From: Azospirillum brasilense
Lineage (GTDB): Bacteria > Pseudomonadota > Alphaproteobacteria > Azospirillales > Azospirillaceae
Direction: 5' to 3'
Length of the DNA: 64,000 nucleotides
Assembly (NCBI RefSeq): GCF_001315015.1
Contig: NZ_CP012915.1
Location: 310,001 to 374,000 of the forward strand
The notes below the pieces were generated by a model. It had not been told where the DNA came from and did not search any database. It worked only from the letters and a program-made list of their open reading frames with translations. Made by a program: the position numbers and the translations under genes. This document shows, piece after piece, positions 52,417 through 61,585 of this stretch (within the stretch, counting starts at the first letter, position 1; each line of letters starts with the position of its first letter).

Positions 52417-52519
52417 TCCGTGTGCACATGGTGTGCACCGGAAATTTTCGTACAAAATTGGAAAGTGAGGATTTCCAACGGGTTCGATTACCATGTGTGC
52501 ACAGTCTGGTGCACACGGA
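52417..52519. repeat. Inverted pair of GTGCAC double sites
   Basis: GTGCAC occurs at 52422, 52433, 52497 and 52509, as two pairs spaced 11 and 12 bases (about one helical turn). The outer segments TCCGTGTGCAC (52417-52427) and GTGCACACGGA (52509-52519) are exact complements, so the whole forms an inverted repeat around an AT-richer centre. Confidence 0.7.
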
Positions 52520-52862
52520 AAGGAACCCCAACCAACCCAAAAACAAGAACAAAACCAGTGGGTTGGGTTGGCTGGGGCGCCAGGAGCCTGACGTTGCTCC
52601 GCCAGTCCTGTTGTAGATCAACAGCTTAGCCGGTCTGTGCGGTCGGCTTGGGAATGATTGTGGCCCCACGTCGCGACCTCGTCAATGGCCACAACGTACC
52701 CGCATTCTCCTTCCGTCTGCCGCCGGCGGTGAGCAGCGACCCAACTCGCGGATTTCCGTCCCTCGTCGTCAGATGTGAAGGGCAACGGCTACGCGACACT
52801 TAAAATCCAGCCACGCCGAATGTGCTGGTAGCAAACAACCAAGGTTGGTCCTCCAAATAAGA

Positions 52863-52880
52863 AACATACTGGCGTATGTT
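52863..52880. promoter_or_regulatory. Palindrome in the hsdM upstream region
   Basis: AACATAC-TGGC-GTATGTT has perfect 7-bp arms. It lies 128 bases before the hsdM start and is a possible operator for the restriction-modification operon. Confidence 0.55.
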
Positions 52881-52959
52881 GCTCTGGCAAGCGACATAAC
52901 GCGCACGATCAACAACCCAAGTGACTCATTGGTGGTATATCGCCTAGCCTACCGTCGGC

Positions 52960-52977
52960 TGCGCTTCTTGAAGCGCA
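52960..52977 (+). promoter_or_regulatory. Hairpin in the hsdM leader
   Basis: TGCGCTTC-TT-GAAGCGCA is a perfect 8-bp hairpin ending 30 bases before the hsdM ATG, just before the purine-rich GGAGGGAAG. It could slow or regulate methyltransferase translation. Confidence 0.5.
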
Positions 52978-53007
52978 ACCGGAGGGAAGCGCAGGAACGC
53001 CAACGTC

Positions 53008-54750
53008 ATGAATCAGCAAGCCTTATCCGCATTCGTCTGGTCGGTCGCCGACCTTCTCCGCGGCGACTACAAGCAGTCGGAATACGGGCGGGTGATCCTG
53101 CCGCTCACGGTGCTGAGGCGGCTCGACTGTGTGCTGGCCCCGACGAAGGTCGCGGTCCTGGCGGAGTTCGAGGAGAAGAAGAAGCTCGGCATCAACCCGG
53201 AGCCGTTCCTGCTGCGCAAGGCCGGGCAGAGCTTCTTCAACACGTCGCCGCTCGACCTGAAGACGTTGATGGGCGATCAGGACCACATCCGCGAGAACCT
53301 GTTCAGCTACGTCGCCGCCTTCTCCCCGGCCGTGCGGGACATCTTCGAGCGGTTCGAGTTCCACGCCCAGGTAGAGCGACTGGCCAAAGCCGGGCTGCTC
53401 TATCAGGTGGTGGAGAAGTTCACCCAAGTCGACCTTCACCCCCACGCGGTGGACAACTACCAGATGGGGCTGGTGTTCGAGGAGCTGATCCGCAAGTTCG
53501 CCGAACTGTCGAACGAGACGGCCGGTGAGCACTTCACCCCGCGCGAGGTCATCCGTCTCATGGTGAACCTGCTGTTCATCGAGGATGACGAGGCACTGTC
53601 CAAGCCGGGCGTGGTCCGCACCATCTATGACCCGACGGCCGGTACCGGCGGCATGCTGTCCATCGCTGGCGAGTATCTGGCGGAGCACAACCGCAAGGCC
53701 CGCCTGACCGTCTTCGGCCAGGAACTGAACCCCGAGTCCTACGCCATCTGCAAGGCGGACATGCTCATCAAGGGGCAGGACGTGGCCAACATCGTCTTCG
53801 GCAACACGCTGTCTGACGACGGACACCCGCACAAGCGCTTCGACTACATGCTGTCCAACCCGCCCTTCGGCGTGGAATGGAAGAAGGTGGAGAAGGATGT
53901 CCGCAAGGAGCACGAGACCCAGGGCTACAACGGCCGCTTCGGCCCCGGCCTGCCGCGCGTGTCGGACGGCTCCATGCTGTTCCTGCTGCACCTCATCAGC
54001 AAGATGCGCCCGTCGTCAGAGGGCGGCAGCCGCTTCGGCATCGTCTTGAACGGCTCCCCGCTGTTCACCGGCGGGGCGGGCAGCGGCGAGAGCGAAATCC
54101 GCCGCTACGTGCTGGAAAACGACCTGCTGGAGGCCATCGTCGGCCTGCCCACGGACATGTTCTACAACACCGGCATCAGCACCTACGTGTGGATCCTCAG
54201 CAACCGGAAGCCAGAGCACCGCAAGGGCAAGGTGCAGCTCATTGACGCCGGCAGTATGTGGCAGAAGATGCGCAAGAGCCTGGGCAGCAAGCGCAAGGAG
54301 CTGTCCGACGCCCACATCGACGAGATCACCCGCCTGTTCGGCCAGTTCGTCGAGGCCGAGCAGGACGGCAAGCCCATCAGCCGCATCTTCCGCAACAGCG
54401 ACTTCGGTTACCGCACCATCACGGTGGAGCGGCCCGAGCGCGACGAGGCCGGCAAGATCGTGCTGGGCACGCGCGGCAAGCAGAAGGGCAAGCCGCAGGC
54501 CGACGCCAAGCTGCGCGACACCGAGAACGTGCCGCTGAACGAGGACGTGGACGCCTACTTCAAGCGCGAGGTGCTGCCCCACGCCTCGGACGCCTGGATC
54601 GACCACGACAAGACCAAGATCGGCTACGAGATCCCCTTCAACCGACACTTCTACGTGTTCACCCCGCCGCGCTCGCTGGAGGTGATCGACGTGGAACTGA
54701 AGCAGGTCGTTGGCCGGATACAAACGATGCTGAGCGAGGTGATGGGATGA
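53008..54750 (+). CDS. hsdM: Type I restriction-modification methyltransferase subunit
   Basis: 580 residues, an N6-adenine methyltransferase that with HsdS methylates the recognition site and with HsdR forms the restriction complex. The N-terminal HsdM helical domain is followed by the S-adenosylmethionine motif [15 protein letters not shown] (from residue 208) and the catalytic motif NPPF at 284-287, then [21 protein letters not shown]. It is the first gene of the operon; its stop overlaps the next start by 4 bases. Confidence 0.95.
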   Translation: MNQQALSAFVWSVADLLRGDYKQSEYGRVILPLTVLRRLDCVLAPTKVAVLAEFEEKKKLGINPEPFLLRKAGQSFFNTSPLDLKTLMGDQDHIRENLFSYVAAFSPAVRDIFERFEFHAQVERLAKAGLLYQVVEKFTQVDLHPHAVDNYQMGLVFEELIRKFAELSNETAGEHFTPREVIRLMVNLLFIEDDEALSKPGVVRTIYDPTAGTGGMLSIAGEYLAEHNRKARLTVFGQELNPESYAICKADMLIKGQDVANIVFGNTLSDDGHPHKRFDYMLSNPPFGVEWKKVEKDVRKEHETQGYNGRFGPGLPRVSDGSMLFLLHLISKMRPSSEGGSRFGIVLNGSPLFTGGAGSGESEIRRYVLENDLLEAIVGLPTDMFYNTGISTYVWILSNRKPEHRKGKVQLIDAGSMWQKMRKSLGSKRKELSDAHIDEITRLFGQFVEAEQDGKPISRIFRNSDFGYRTITVERPERDEAGKIVLGTRGKQKGKPQADAKLRDTENVPLNEDVDAYFKREVLPHASDAWIDHDKTKIGYEIPFNRHFYVFTPPRSLEVIDVELKQVVGRIQTMLSEVMG

Positions 54751-55682
54751 CCTTGGGGCGTTCCATCCGCCTGTTCCTGGCTGACGGCGTGCCGGGTGGG
54801 ATCATCACGGCCGAGATCGTAAATTGGACTGGCCATGTCATGGTTGCACCCCGATCACGGCTTCCTGATCTGCTGCGACGGTCGGAGGCCGGACGCACCG
54901 GCGTCTATTTCCTCGCCGGGGACGACCCAGAGGGAACGCTGTCCTCTCTGGTCTACGTCGGTGAGACCGACAACGTCGGCAAGCGCCTTGCCCAGCACAA
55001 CAGGGACGAAGACAAGGCGTTTTGGGATCGCGCCTGCGTAGTTACGAGCAAGGACCACAATCTGACTAAGGCGCACGCCCGCTATCTGGAAAGCCGCCTG
55101 ATCGCCATCGCCGGTCAGGCAGGGCGCGCCAAGTTGGTGAATGGCACGGCTCCTGATTACGGCCTGCTGCCCGAAGCAGACATCGCCGACATGGAGTTCT
55201 TTATCGAACAGGTCCGAACCGTTCTGCCGGTGTTGGGGCTGGAATTCCTGCGCGAACCGCCGCGCGTCTCCGTTGCCGCCGCCCATCCAGAGACCGACAC
55301 GCCGACCTCTATGCCGGTCGCGGCACCCGTCTTCGAACTGGTCAGCCAGAAACATGAACTGCGGGCAGAAGCGCGGGAGATCGACGGCGAGTTCGTTGTG
55401 TTGGAAGGGTCTTGGGCACGCGGAGACGGCTCGGATTCCTGGAACAGCTATCGCGCACTGCGGGACACGCTTAAGAACGACGGCACCCTGAAAGTGCAAG
55501 GTGATTATCTCCAGTTCACGCGGGATCGGGCTTTCCGCAGTCCAAGTGCAGCATCCGCCGTAATCCTAGACCGGAATGACAACGGGCGGACGACATGGCG
55601 GGTAAAAGGGACTAGTAAGACCTACTCACAATGGCAACAGGAGCGCATTGACGCCGTCGATCCAACCGGGAGCGAGGAATGA
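54747..55682 (+). CDS. GIY-YIG nuclease-like protein with DUF4357 domain, within the type I operon
   Basis: 311 residues. A GIY-YIG-like domain lies at about 45-140: [12 protein letters not shown], then [20 protein letters not shown], and a conserved helix [14 protein letters not shown] with the Glu that binds metal. A C-terminal DUF4357-type domain follows ([20 protein letters not shown] and a closing [10 protein letters not shown]). It overlaps hsdM and hsdS by 4 bases each, so it is made together with the methylase and specificity subunit. It may be an accessory nuclease or DNA-binding partner of the type I complex; its exact role is unknown. Confidence 0.82.
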   Translation: MTLGRSIRLFLADGVPGGIITAEIVNWTGHVMVAPRSRLPDLLRRSEAGRTGVYFLAGDDPEGTLSSLVYVGETDNVGKRLAQHNRDEDKAFWDRACVVTSKDHNLTKAHARYLESRLIAIAGQAGRAKLVNGTAPDYGLLPEADIADMEFFIEQVRTVLPVLGLEFLREPPRVSVAAAHPETDTPTSMPVAAPVFELVSQKHELRAEAREIDGEFVVLEGSWARGDGSDSWNSYRALRDTLKNDGTLKVQGDYLQFTRDRAFRSPSAASAVILDRNDNGRTTWRVKGTSKTYSQWQQERIDAVDPTGSEE

Positions 55683-57064
55683 GCTATCCACGCTACGCCG
55701 AATACAAGGAAAGCAGAATCGAGTGGCTGGGCGAGGTGCCTAAGCACTGGCGCACGACTCCTGTGAAATATATGGCCCGCTTCTTCAGCGGCGGCACACC
55801 TAGCAAAGAAAATGAAGAATACTGGGGAGGAGAAATTCCCTGGGTGTCCGCCAAGGACATGAAGGTTGATTTCCTTTCCGACACCGAAGACCATTTAACG
55901 GGCTACGCCGTCGAGCAAGGTGCGGCCACTTTGTTGGACGTCGGGGCGGTCCTGATTGTCGTGCGTGGCATGATCTTGGCGCGGACTTTCCCCGTGACCG
56001 TGACGCGCACACGCATGGCAATTAATCAAGACTTGAAGGGGATCGTCGCCAAAGCGAATGTCCTTCCCGATTTCGTGGCATGGTATCTGCGCGGGACCGC
56101 TGAGGAGTCTTTGCGACGATTGGACGAAGCTGGTCACGGCACGAAGGCGTTGCGAATGGACGCGTGGACATCGCTCCCCGTTGCTGCGCCCCCACTCCAT
56201 GAACAATCTTCCATTGTTGCCTTCCTCGACCGAGAAACCGGCAAAATCGACGCGCTGGTGGCCGAGCAGGAGAAGTTGATCGAGCTGCTGAGAGAAAAGC
56301 GTCAGGCCGTTATCTCCCACGCCGTTACCAAGGGCCTCGACCCCACCGTGCCAATGAAGGATAGCGGGATCGAGTGGCTTGGCGCGGTGCCCGCGCATTG
56401 GGAGGTGAAGCGCCTAAAATTCACGATAGCTGGCCCAGAGGGGCTTCAAATGGGACCCTTTGGTGGAATGCTCCTAGACCTAGAGTCAGAAAATACAGGA
56501 TTTAAGGTCTATGGGCAGCAAAACACAATCTCCGGCAACTTCGAAATCGGAACAAGATGGATTAATGGTGAGCGATTCAGAGATTTAATTAGCTATAAGC
56601 TTTCTCCTGGAGACATTGTGCTGACAAGGAAGGGCAGTCTTGGTCATGCAGCATTGGTACACGGCGGCATATCGCCTGGCATAATTGATTCTGATACCAT
56701 CCGAGTCAGGGTTAACGGCGGGATAGTTCTGCCAAAGTTCCTTACATTGTTGTTTGTCGACGCTCTATACGTTGAGACGCAAATCAATGTGGGCAAGCGC
56801 GGGGCAATTTTGTCCGGAATGAATACGGATACGGTCGCCAATCTTGTCTTGGCGCTCCCACCGCGCTCTGAACAGGAAGCCCTCCTCAACTGCCTAGATA
56901 GCTCCATCGGTAAACTCGGATCTATGACTGCCGAAGCCCAACGCGCCATTAACCTCCTCAAAGAACGCCGCTCAGCCCTGATCTCCGCCGCCGTCACCGG
57001 CAAAATCGACGTGCGGGCGCTGGTGGAAGACGAGCAACCCGCGAAGGTGCTGGAGCTGGCATGA
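55679..57064 (+). CDS. hsdS: Type I restriction-modification specificity subunit
   Basis: 461 residues with two target-recognition domains, each opened by the repeat E/W-L-G-x-V-P-x-H-W (SRIEWLGEVPKHW at the start, SGIEWLGAVPAHW near 235) and each followed by a conserved helix (ETGKIDALVAEQEKLIELLR at about 192-211, and a related helix near the C-terminus). The two domains would each read one half of a bipartite site; the target sequence cannot be deduced here. The second domain is more AT-rich than its surroundings, a sign of domain exchange. It overlaps both neighbours by 4 bases. Confidence 0.93.
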   Translation: MSYPRYAEYKESRIEWLGEVPKHWRTTPVKYMARFFSGGTPSKENEEYWGGEIPWVSAKDMKVDFLSDTEDHLTGYAVEQGAATLLDVGAVLIVVRGMILARTFPVTVTRTRMAINQDLKGIVAKANVLPDFVAWYLRGTAEESLRRLDEAGHGTKALRMDAWTSLPVAAPPLHEQSSIVAFLDRETGKIDALVAEQEKLIELLREKRQAVISHAVTKGLDPTVPMKDSGIEWLGAVPAHWEVKRLKFTIAGPEGLQMGPFGGMLLDLESENTGFKVYGQQNTISGNFEIGTRWINGERFRDLISYKLSPGDIVLTRKGSLGHAALVHGGISPGIIDSDTIRVRVNGGIVLPKFLTLLFVDALYVETQINVGKRGAILSGMNTDTVANLVLALPPRSEQEALLNCLDSSIGKLGSMTAEAQRAINLLKERRSALISAAVTGKIDVRALVEDEQPAKVLELA

Positions 57065-60000
57065 CCCTGCACAAGGAAGTCGAGTTCGAGAACGACATCT
57101 GCGGCCATCTGGCGGCACAGGGCTGGCTGTGCGACCAGAGCGACGCGGCGGCCTACGACCGGCAGCGGGCGTTGTTCCCGGCCGATGTCCTGGCCTGGAT
57201 GCAGGAAACCCAGCCCAAAGCCTGGGAGGCTCTGACCAAGAGCCACGGCGCCTCGGCTGGCACGGTCCTGCTCGACCGCATCCGCAAGCAGATGGACGAC
57301 CGGGGCACTCTGGACGTGCTGCGCGCCGGGGTGGAGCTGCTGGGCCTGCGCCAGCCCTTGGCCCTGGCCCAGTTCAGGCCCGCCCTGGCGATGAACCCGG
57401 AGCTGCAAGCCCGCTACGCCGCCAACCGGCTGAGGGTGGTGCGGCAGGTGCGCTACTCCCAGCACAGCGAGAATGCCATCGATCTGGTGCTCTTCCTCAA
57501 CGGTATCCCGGTGGCGACGGCGGAACTGAAGAGCGACTTCACCCAGAGCGTTGAGGACGCCGTCGATCAGTACCGCTTCGACCGCAACCCGCGGCCCAAG
57601 GGCCAGGGGACGGCCGAACCGCTGCTGGATTTCCCGCGCGGAGCGCTGGTTCACTTCGCCGTCAGCAACTCCCGCGTCCGCATGACGACGAAGCTGCTGG
57701 GCAGCGATACCACCTTCCTGCCATTCGACAAGGGCGACGAGGGCGGGGCCGGCAACCCGCCCAACCCCCACGGGCACCGCACGGCCTACCTATGGGAGGA
57801 GGTCTGGGCACGGGAGAGCTGGCTGGAAATCCTGGGCCGCTACGTCGTCGCCAAGCGCGACGGCAAGAAGCGGATCACCGCCATCATCTTCCCCCGCTAC
57901 CACCAGCTCGACGCCACGCGCCGGCTGATGCGGGCCGTCCTAGCGGAGGGGCCGGGGCAGAAGTACCTCATCCAGCACTCGGCCGGGTCGGGCAAGACCA
58001 ACTCCATCGCGTGGTCCTCCCACTTCCTGGCCGACCTGCACGACGACGCCCACCGCAAGCTGTTCGATTCGGTGCTGGTGGTCAGCGACCGCACGGTGTT
58101 GGACGCCCAACTTCAGGAAGCGATCTTCAGCTTCGAGCGCACCACCGGCGTCGTCGCAACGATCACCGGCGAGAACCAGAGCAAGAGCGGCGAGTTGGCC
58201 AAGGCGCTGTCCGGCGGAAAGAAGATCGTCGTCTGCACCATCCAGACCTTCCCCTTCGCGCTGAAGGCCGTGCGAGAACTGGCCGCGACGGAGGGCAAGC
58301 GCTTCGCTGTCATCGCCGACGAGGCGCACAGCTCCCAAACCGGCGAGGCGGCGTCCAAGCTGAAGCAGGTGCTGTCGGTCGAGGAACTGGCGGAGCTGTC
58401 GGACGGCGGAGAGATCGGCACGGAGGACCTCCTGGCCGCGCAGATGGCGGCGCGGGCCAACGATGCCGGCATCACCTACATCGCCTTCACCGCGACGCCC
58501 AAAGCGAAGACGATGGAACTGTTCGGCCGGCGCCCGGACCCGGACAAGCCGGCCGGGAAAGGCAACTTGCCAGCGCCGTTCCACGTCTACTCCATGCGCC
58601 AAGCCATCGAGGAAGGTTTCATCCTCGACGTGCTGAAGAACTACACCCCGTACAAGCTGGCCTTCCGGCTAGCCAGCAACGGCCGCGAGTGGGACGAGGC
58701 GGAGGTTGAGCGCAGCGAGGCCATGAAGGGCATTCTGGGCTGGGTGCGCCTGCACCCCTACAACATCAGCCAGAAGGTCCAAGTGATCGTGGAGCATTTC
58801 CGCGAGAATGTCGCGCCGCTCTTGAACGGGCAGGCCAAGGCCATGGTGGTGGTCGCCAGCCGCAAGGAGGCTGTGCGCTGGCAGCTTGCCATTGAGAAGT
58901 ACATCAAGGTCCAAGGCTACAAGATCGGCGCCTTGGTCGCCTTTTCCGGCGAGGTGAAGGACGAGGAGTCCAGCCCGGATCCCCTCACGGAAACCAGCAG
59001 GGTGCTGAACCCCAATCTCAACGGCCGCGACATCCGCGAGGCGTTCGCGACGGGCGAGTACCAAATCCTGCTGGTGGCGAACAAGTTCCAGACCGGGTTC
59101 GACCAGCCCCTGCTCTGCGGCATGTACGTCGACAAGCGGCTGGCCGGTATCCAGGCGGTGCAGACGCTGTCGCGCCTGAACCGGGCGCACCCCGGCAAGG
59201 ACACCACCTACGTCTTGGATTTCGTGAACGATCCCGAGGAGATCCTGGCGGCCTTCAAAACCTACCACGACACGGCCGAGTTGGCCGGCGTCACCGATCC
59301 CAACCTCGTCTACGACCTGCGCGCCAAGCTGGACGACGCCGGCTACTACGACGACCACGAGGTGGACCGGGTGGTGGACGTGGAGATGAACGCGAACGCG
59401 ACCCAGTCCCAGTTGGCCGCCGCCCTGGAGCCCGTGGCCGACCGGCTGCTGAAGCGCTACAAGATCATGAAGGAGACGGTCGCGGTCGCGCGGGCGTCCA
59501 ATGATTCCCGGACTGAGAAGGAGGCGCAGGACGAGATCAGCGCCATGGTCCTGTTTAAGCGCAATCTGGGCGCCTTCCTGCGCGTGTATGCCTTCCTGTC
59601 GCAGATCTTCGACTACGGCAACACGGCCATCGAGAAGCGGGCGATCTTCTACAAGCGCCTGCTGCCCCTGCTGGCGTTCGGCCGGGAGCGCGACGGCGTC
59701 GACCTGACAGCGGTGACGCTGACACACCACAGCCTGCGGAACCGGGGCAAGCGCACCCTGCCGCTTGGCGATGGCGATAGCCCCAAGTTGGTGCCAATGT
59801 CCGAGCCCGGCAGCGGCGAGGTCCACGACAAGGAAAAGGCGCGGCTCAGCGAGATCATCGAGAAGGTGAACGGCCTGTTCGAGGGCGAGCTGAGCGACGA
59901 CGACAAGCTGATCTACGTGAACAGCGTGCTCAAGGGAAAGCTGCTGGAGTCGGAGATCCTGGTCGAACAGGCGGCCAACAACACCAAGGAGCAGTTCACC

Positions 60001-60192
60001 AACTCACCCGACCTCTCGAACGAGTTGCTGAACGCGATCATGGACACGCTGGTCGCCCACACCACCATGAGCAAGCAGGCGCTCGACTCCGACAAGGTGC
60101 GCAACGGGCTGCGTGACATTCTTATGGGGCCGGCGCAGCTATACGAGGCCCTGCGGTCGCGAGGCTTCCAACCAGCGCACTCGCCGATTTAG
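57061..60192 (+). CDS. hsdR: Type I restriction endonuclease, motor and nuclease subunit
   Basis: 1043 residues. The N-terminal nuclease domain has DLVLFLNGIPVATAELKSDF with the PD-(D/E)xK-type Glu-x-Lys at about 155-157. The SF2 motor follows: Walker A HSAGSGKTNSIAW near 305-317, DEAHSSQ near 420, FTATPKAKT near 480 and the C-terminal motor lobe with LLVANKFQTGFDQPLLCGMY. The helical C-terminal domain connects to HsdM. It is the last gene of the operon; the complete set suggests an active system. Confidence 0.95.
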   Translation: MTLHKEVEFENDICGHLAAQGWLCDQSDAAAYDRQRALFPADVLAWMQETQPKAWEALTKSHGASAGTVLLDRIRKQMDDRGTLDVLRAGVELLGLRQPLALAQFRPALAMNPELQARYAANRLRVVRQVRYSQHSENAIDLVLFLNGIPVATAELKSDFTQSVEDAVDQYRFDRNPRPKGQGTAEPLLDFPRGALVHFAVSNSRVRMTTKLLGSDTTFLPFDKGDEGGAGNPPNPHGHRTAYLWEEVWARESWLEILGRYVVAKRDGKKRITAIIFPRYHQLDATRRLMRAVLAEGPGQKYLIQHSAGSGKTNSIAWSSHFLADLHDDAHRKLFDSVLVVSDRTVLDAQLQEAIFSFERTTGVVATITGENQSKSGELAKALSGGKKIVVCTIQTFPFALKAVRELAATEGKRFAVIADEAHSSQTGEAASKLKQVLSVEELAELSDGGEIGTEDLLAAQMAARANDAGITYIAFTATPKAKTMELFGRRPDPDKPAGKGNLPAPFHVYSMRQAIEEGFILDVLKNYTPYKLAFRLASNGREWDEAEVERSEAMKGILGWVRLHPYNISQKVQVIVEHFRENVAPLLNGQAKAMVVVASRKEAVRWQLAIEKYIKVQGYKIGALVAFSGEVKDEESSPDPLTETSRVLNPNLNGRDIREAFATGEYQILLVANKFQTGFDQPLLCGMYVDKRLAGIQAVQTLSRLNRAHPGKDTTYVLDFVNDPEEILAAFKTYHDTAELAGVTDPNLVYDLRAKLDDAGYYDDHEVDRVVDVEMNANATQSQLAAALEPVADRLLKRYKIMKETVAVARASNDSRTEKEAQDEISAMVLFKRNLGAFLRVYAFLSQIFDYGNTAIEKRAIFYKRLLPLLAFGRERDGVDLTAVTLTHHSLRNRGKRTLPLGDGDSPKLVPMSEPGSGEVHDKEKARLSEIIEKVNGLFEGELSDDDKLIYVNSVLKGKLLESEILVEQAANNTKEQFTNSPDLSNELLNAIMDTLVAHTTMSKQALDSDKVRNGLRDILMGPAQLYEALRSRGFQPAHSPI

Positions 60193-60222
60193 CAATGGAG
60201 GAAGAGCTCTTCCGCTATTGCT
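60191..60222. terminator. Dyad after hsdR
   Basis: AGCAAT/ATTGCT outer arms and the perfect palindrome GGAAGAGCTCTTCC (60199-60212) form a hairpin that starts within the hsdR stop codon. It has no T-tract. Confidence 0.5.
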
Positions 60223-60287
60223 GGACAAGTTCATAAAGCCAAGCGCTTTGTATTGGGAGCCGGTGCTTATAGGTCAGCATACGAAGC

Positions 60288-60313
60288 GGTGCCGGTTGCA
60301 GGGCTCGAACCCA
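60288..60313 (-). other. tRNA 3'-end-like segment, possible attachment-site remnant
   Basis: On the minus strand it reads TGGGTTCGAGCCCTGCAACC then GGCACC, like a T-arm and acceptor 3' strand of an alphaproteobacterial tRNA. No D-arm or anticodon arm precedes it. Such 3' pieces remain at one end of islands integrated in tRNA genes, but the T-stem pairing is imperfect here. Confidence 0.35.
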
Positions 60314-60478
60314 TTTCGCCAAACACCCTTTTATATCAACCGCTTAGGCTGTGGATGAATTTCCGCGTGGACTGTTGCCGTGGACTGCGGCAATGGAGCA
60401 ACACTAGCCGATTCGGAGCGGAAATCAATAGGTTTGCGTGTTGTATTAGGTGGCGCTCATGTGGTGGCGCACAAACGA

Positions 60479-60507
60479 GGGGCGGGGCGTTTTTGATGCC
60501 CCGCCCC
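60479..60507 (-). terminator. Terminator of the minus-strand gene at 60523
   Basis: A 10-bp stem (60479-60488 with 60498-60507) with a loop GTTTTTGAT lies 15 bases behind the stop of the minus-strand gene. Confidence 0.75.
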
Positions 60508-60522
60508 CCTGGTTCACGTTGG

Positions 60523-61011
60523 TCATTCGTCGTCCGGCTCGATAGGTTCGTTGAGTTTGGTTACGACCCTTTCGATCTCGCTCTCAGTAAGCCCTTCCTT
60601 AGCGACATAGACATTATTAAAGCTACCATATAGATACATAATAAAATCCGGATTACTTTCGTATTTTATGTTCATTTTTTGAGCGCATTGTTTCATCAGT
60701 ATTGTTGCTTCATGAAGTTCGTTTGTTCTATTGCGTATTTTTTTAAAAGCATTCAGTGCCCATTTCGGCCATTCGGGAAAATCCGGGAATGGTGGTGGCC
60801 CGAATATTTCCATTAGCTTTTCGCGAAACTCATCTCCAAGCTTATACGAAGCGATAAGCTCTCCTTCAGTGTGAAAAATTGCATCGGGAAGATTGTTGTG
60901 TGTTCCTAATGACACAATATTTATCTGTTTTACTCGGCCAAATTTATCCCGTTCTGATCTTACAACGGAGTAATAGGTCTTTCCCTTCGCATCTTTCTTT
61001 CGGATATACAT
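60523..61011 (-). CDS. Hypothetical protein with transposase-like N-terminus
   Basis: 162 residues. The N-terminal segment MYIRKKDAKGKTYYSVVRSE then RVKQINIVSLGTH resembles the beta-strand start of some DDE transposases, but no catalytic domain follows. The rest is helical with aromatic residues (FPDFPEWPKWALNAFKKIRN) and ends acidic. The ATG at 61011 with GAGGGG upstream is chosen; the longer frame runs through the repeats at 61034-61108. The gene is clearly more AT-rich than its surroundings, which suggests transfer. No function can be assigned. Confidence 0.65.
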   Translation of the reverse strand: MYIRKKDAKGKTYYSVVRSERDKFGRVKQINIVSLGTHNNLPDAIFHTEGELIASYKLGDEFREKLMEIFGPPPFPDFPEWPKWALNAFKKIRNRTNELHEATILMKQCAQKMNIKYESNPDFIMYLYGSFNNVYVAKEGLTESEIERVVTKLNEPIEPDDE

Positions 61012-61033
61012 CTGCCCCTCTGTCGTGGAAAAA

Positions 61034-61108
61034 ATGTAGTGACAACGCCATAAATTGGCTTGACGGCGTCCGGCGACCTCGTTAGTGCTAACTATGTAGT
61101 GACAACGC
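61034..61108. promoter_or_regulatory. Direct repeats and palindrome in the 60523/61163 divergent promoter
   Basis: ATGTAGTGACAACGC occurs exactly at 61034-61048 and 61094-61108, 60 bases apart. Between them GTTAG-TG-CTAAC (61081-61092) is a palindrome. The complement of each repeat contains TTGTCA, a possible -35 box for the minus-strand gene. The arrangement looks like a regulated promoter with two protein sites. Confidence 0.7.
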
Positions 61109-61162
61109 GGTGATGTCAATGTGCGTTGCAGCTGCATATGCGTACTCACGGAGATGCTGAAC

Positions 61163-61537
61163 ATGACCGATCAGGCGAACGAAGCTGAATTCCCGAAGGT
61201 ATTGCCAGCGAACATGGAGAGATTGCAGAAGTCCAAAGAGGGTTATCGGGCCGGTCAGTTTGAGAAAGGGCGTAGAGCTGGAGCCGATTGGGCGCAGGAA
61301 AACGCCGAATACTGCCATCTCCGTGCCATCGCGATGCTGGATGAGGTCGATTTCTACACCATGGCCGATGTCGCAATGGCCGGTTTGAAGGATGAACCGG
61401 GCGACTACATCGACGGGAATGACATTCGCAACTTCTGGTGCGACCACGTCGAGACGGGTAATCCCAGCGAACCCTTCGTGGTGGGGTTCGTCAAAGGTGT
61501 CGTGGACGTGTTCCGCGCGGTCGAGAACGCGAAGTGA
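61163..61537 (+). CDS. Hypothetical protein upstream of the ADP-ribosyltransferase-like gene
   Basis: 124 residues, acidic, no signal peptide or membrane segment. It has a helical start (EFPKVLPANMERLQKSKEGY), a Gly/Phe/Ala-rich helix with EKGRRAGADWAQE, and a C-terminal helix VVGFVKGVVDVFRAVENAK. No family recognised. CGGAG precedes the ATG at 61163. An intrinsic terminator separates it from the following gene, 48 bases away. It may be a partner or an independent small phage gene. Confidence 0.6.
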   Translation: MTDQANEAEFPKVLPANMERLQKSKEGYRAGQFEKGRRAGADWAQENAEYCHLRAIAMLDEVDFYTMADVAMAGLKDEPGDYIDGNDIRNFWCDHVETGNPSEPFVVGFVKGVVDVFRAVENAK

Positions 61538-61543
61538 TCAAAG

Positions 61544-61572
61544 GGCGGGGCTTCATGCCCCGCCATTCTTTT
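61544..61572 (+). terminator. Intrinsic terminator after the 124-residue gene
   Basis: GGCGGGGC-ttcat-GCCCCGCC followed by ATTCTTTT. Confidence 0.85.
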
Positions 61573-61585
61573 GTGGAGAGATGCA

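Larger units (their letters stand above)
51825..53007. other. Long stretch without a supported gene, with symmetric repeats
   Basis: About 1.2 kb. A 35-codon frame at 52252 (MNLDGNRTEIIGYAEGLEKL...) ends at 52360 and may be the tail of a lost gene. A hairpin (GCTGAGCG with CGCTCAGC, 52356-52378) follows it. Positions 52417-52519 hold the GTGCAC repeat structure, and 52863-52977 two symmetric elements in front of hsdM. Confidence 0.55.
60193..60522. other. Intergenic region after the restriction operon
   Basis: No gene is supported. It holds the dyad above, a tRNA-3'-end-like segment at 60288-60313 and the terminator of the following minus-strand gene. Confidence 0.55.

Noticed and set aside
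52132..52669. Frames on both strands in the gene-free stretch before hsdM
   Set aside because: They cross repeats and hairpins, lack start signals, and show no family resemblance.
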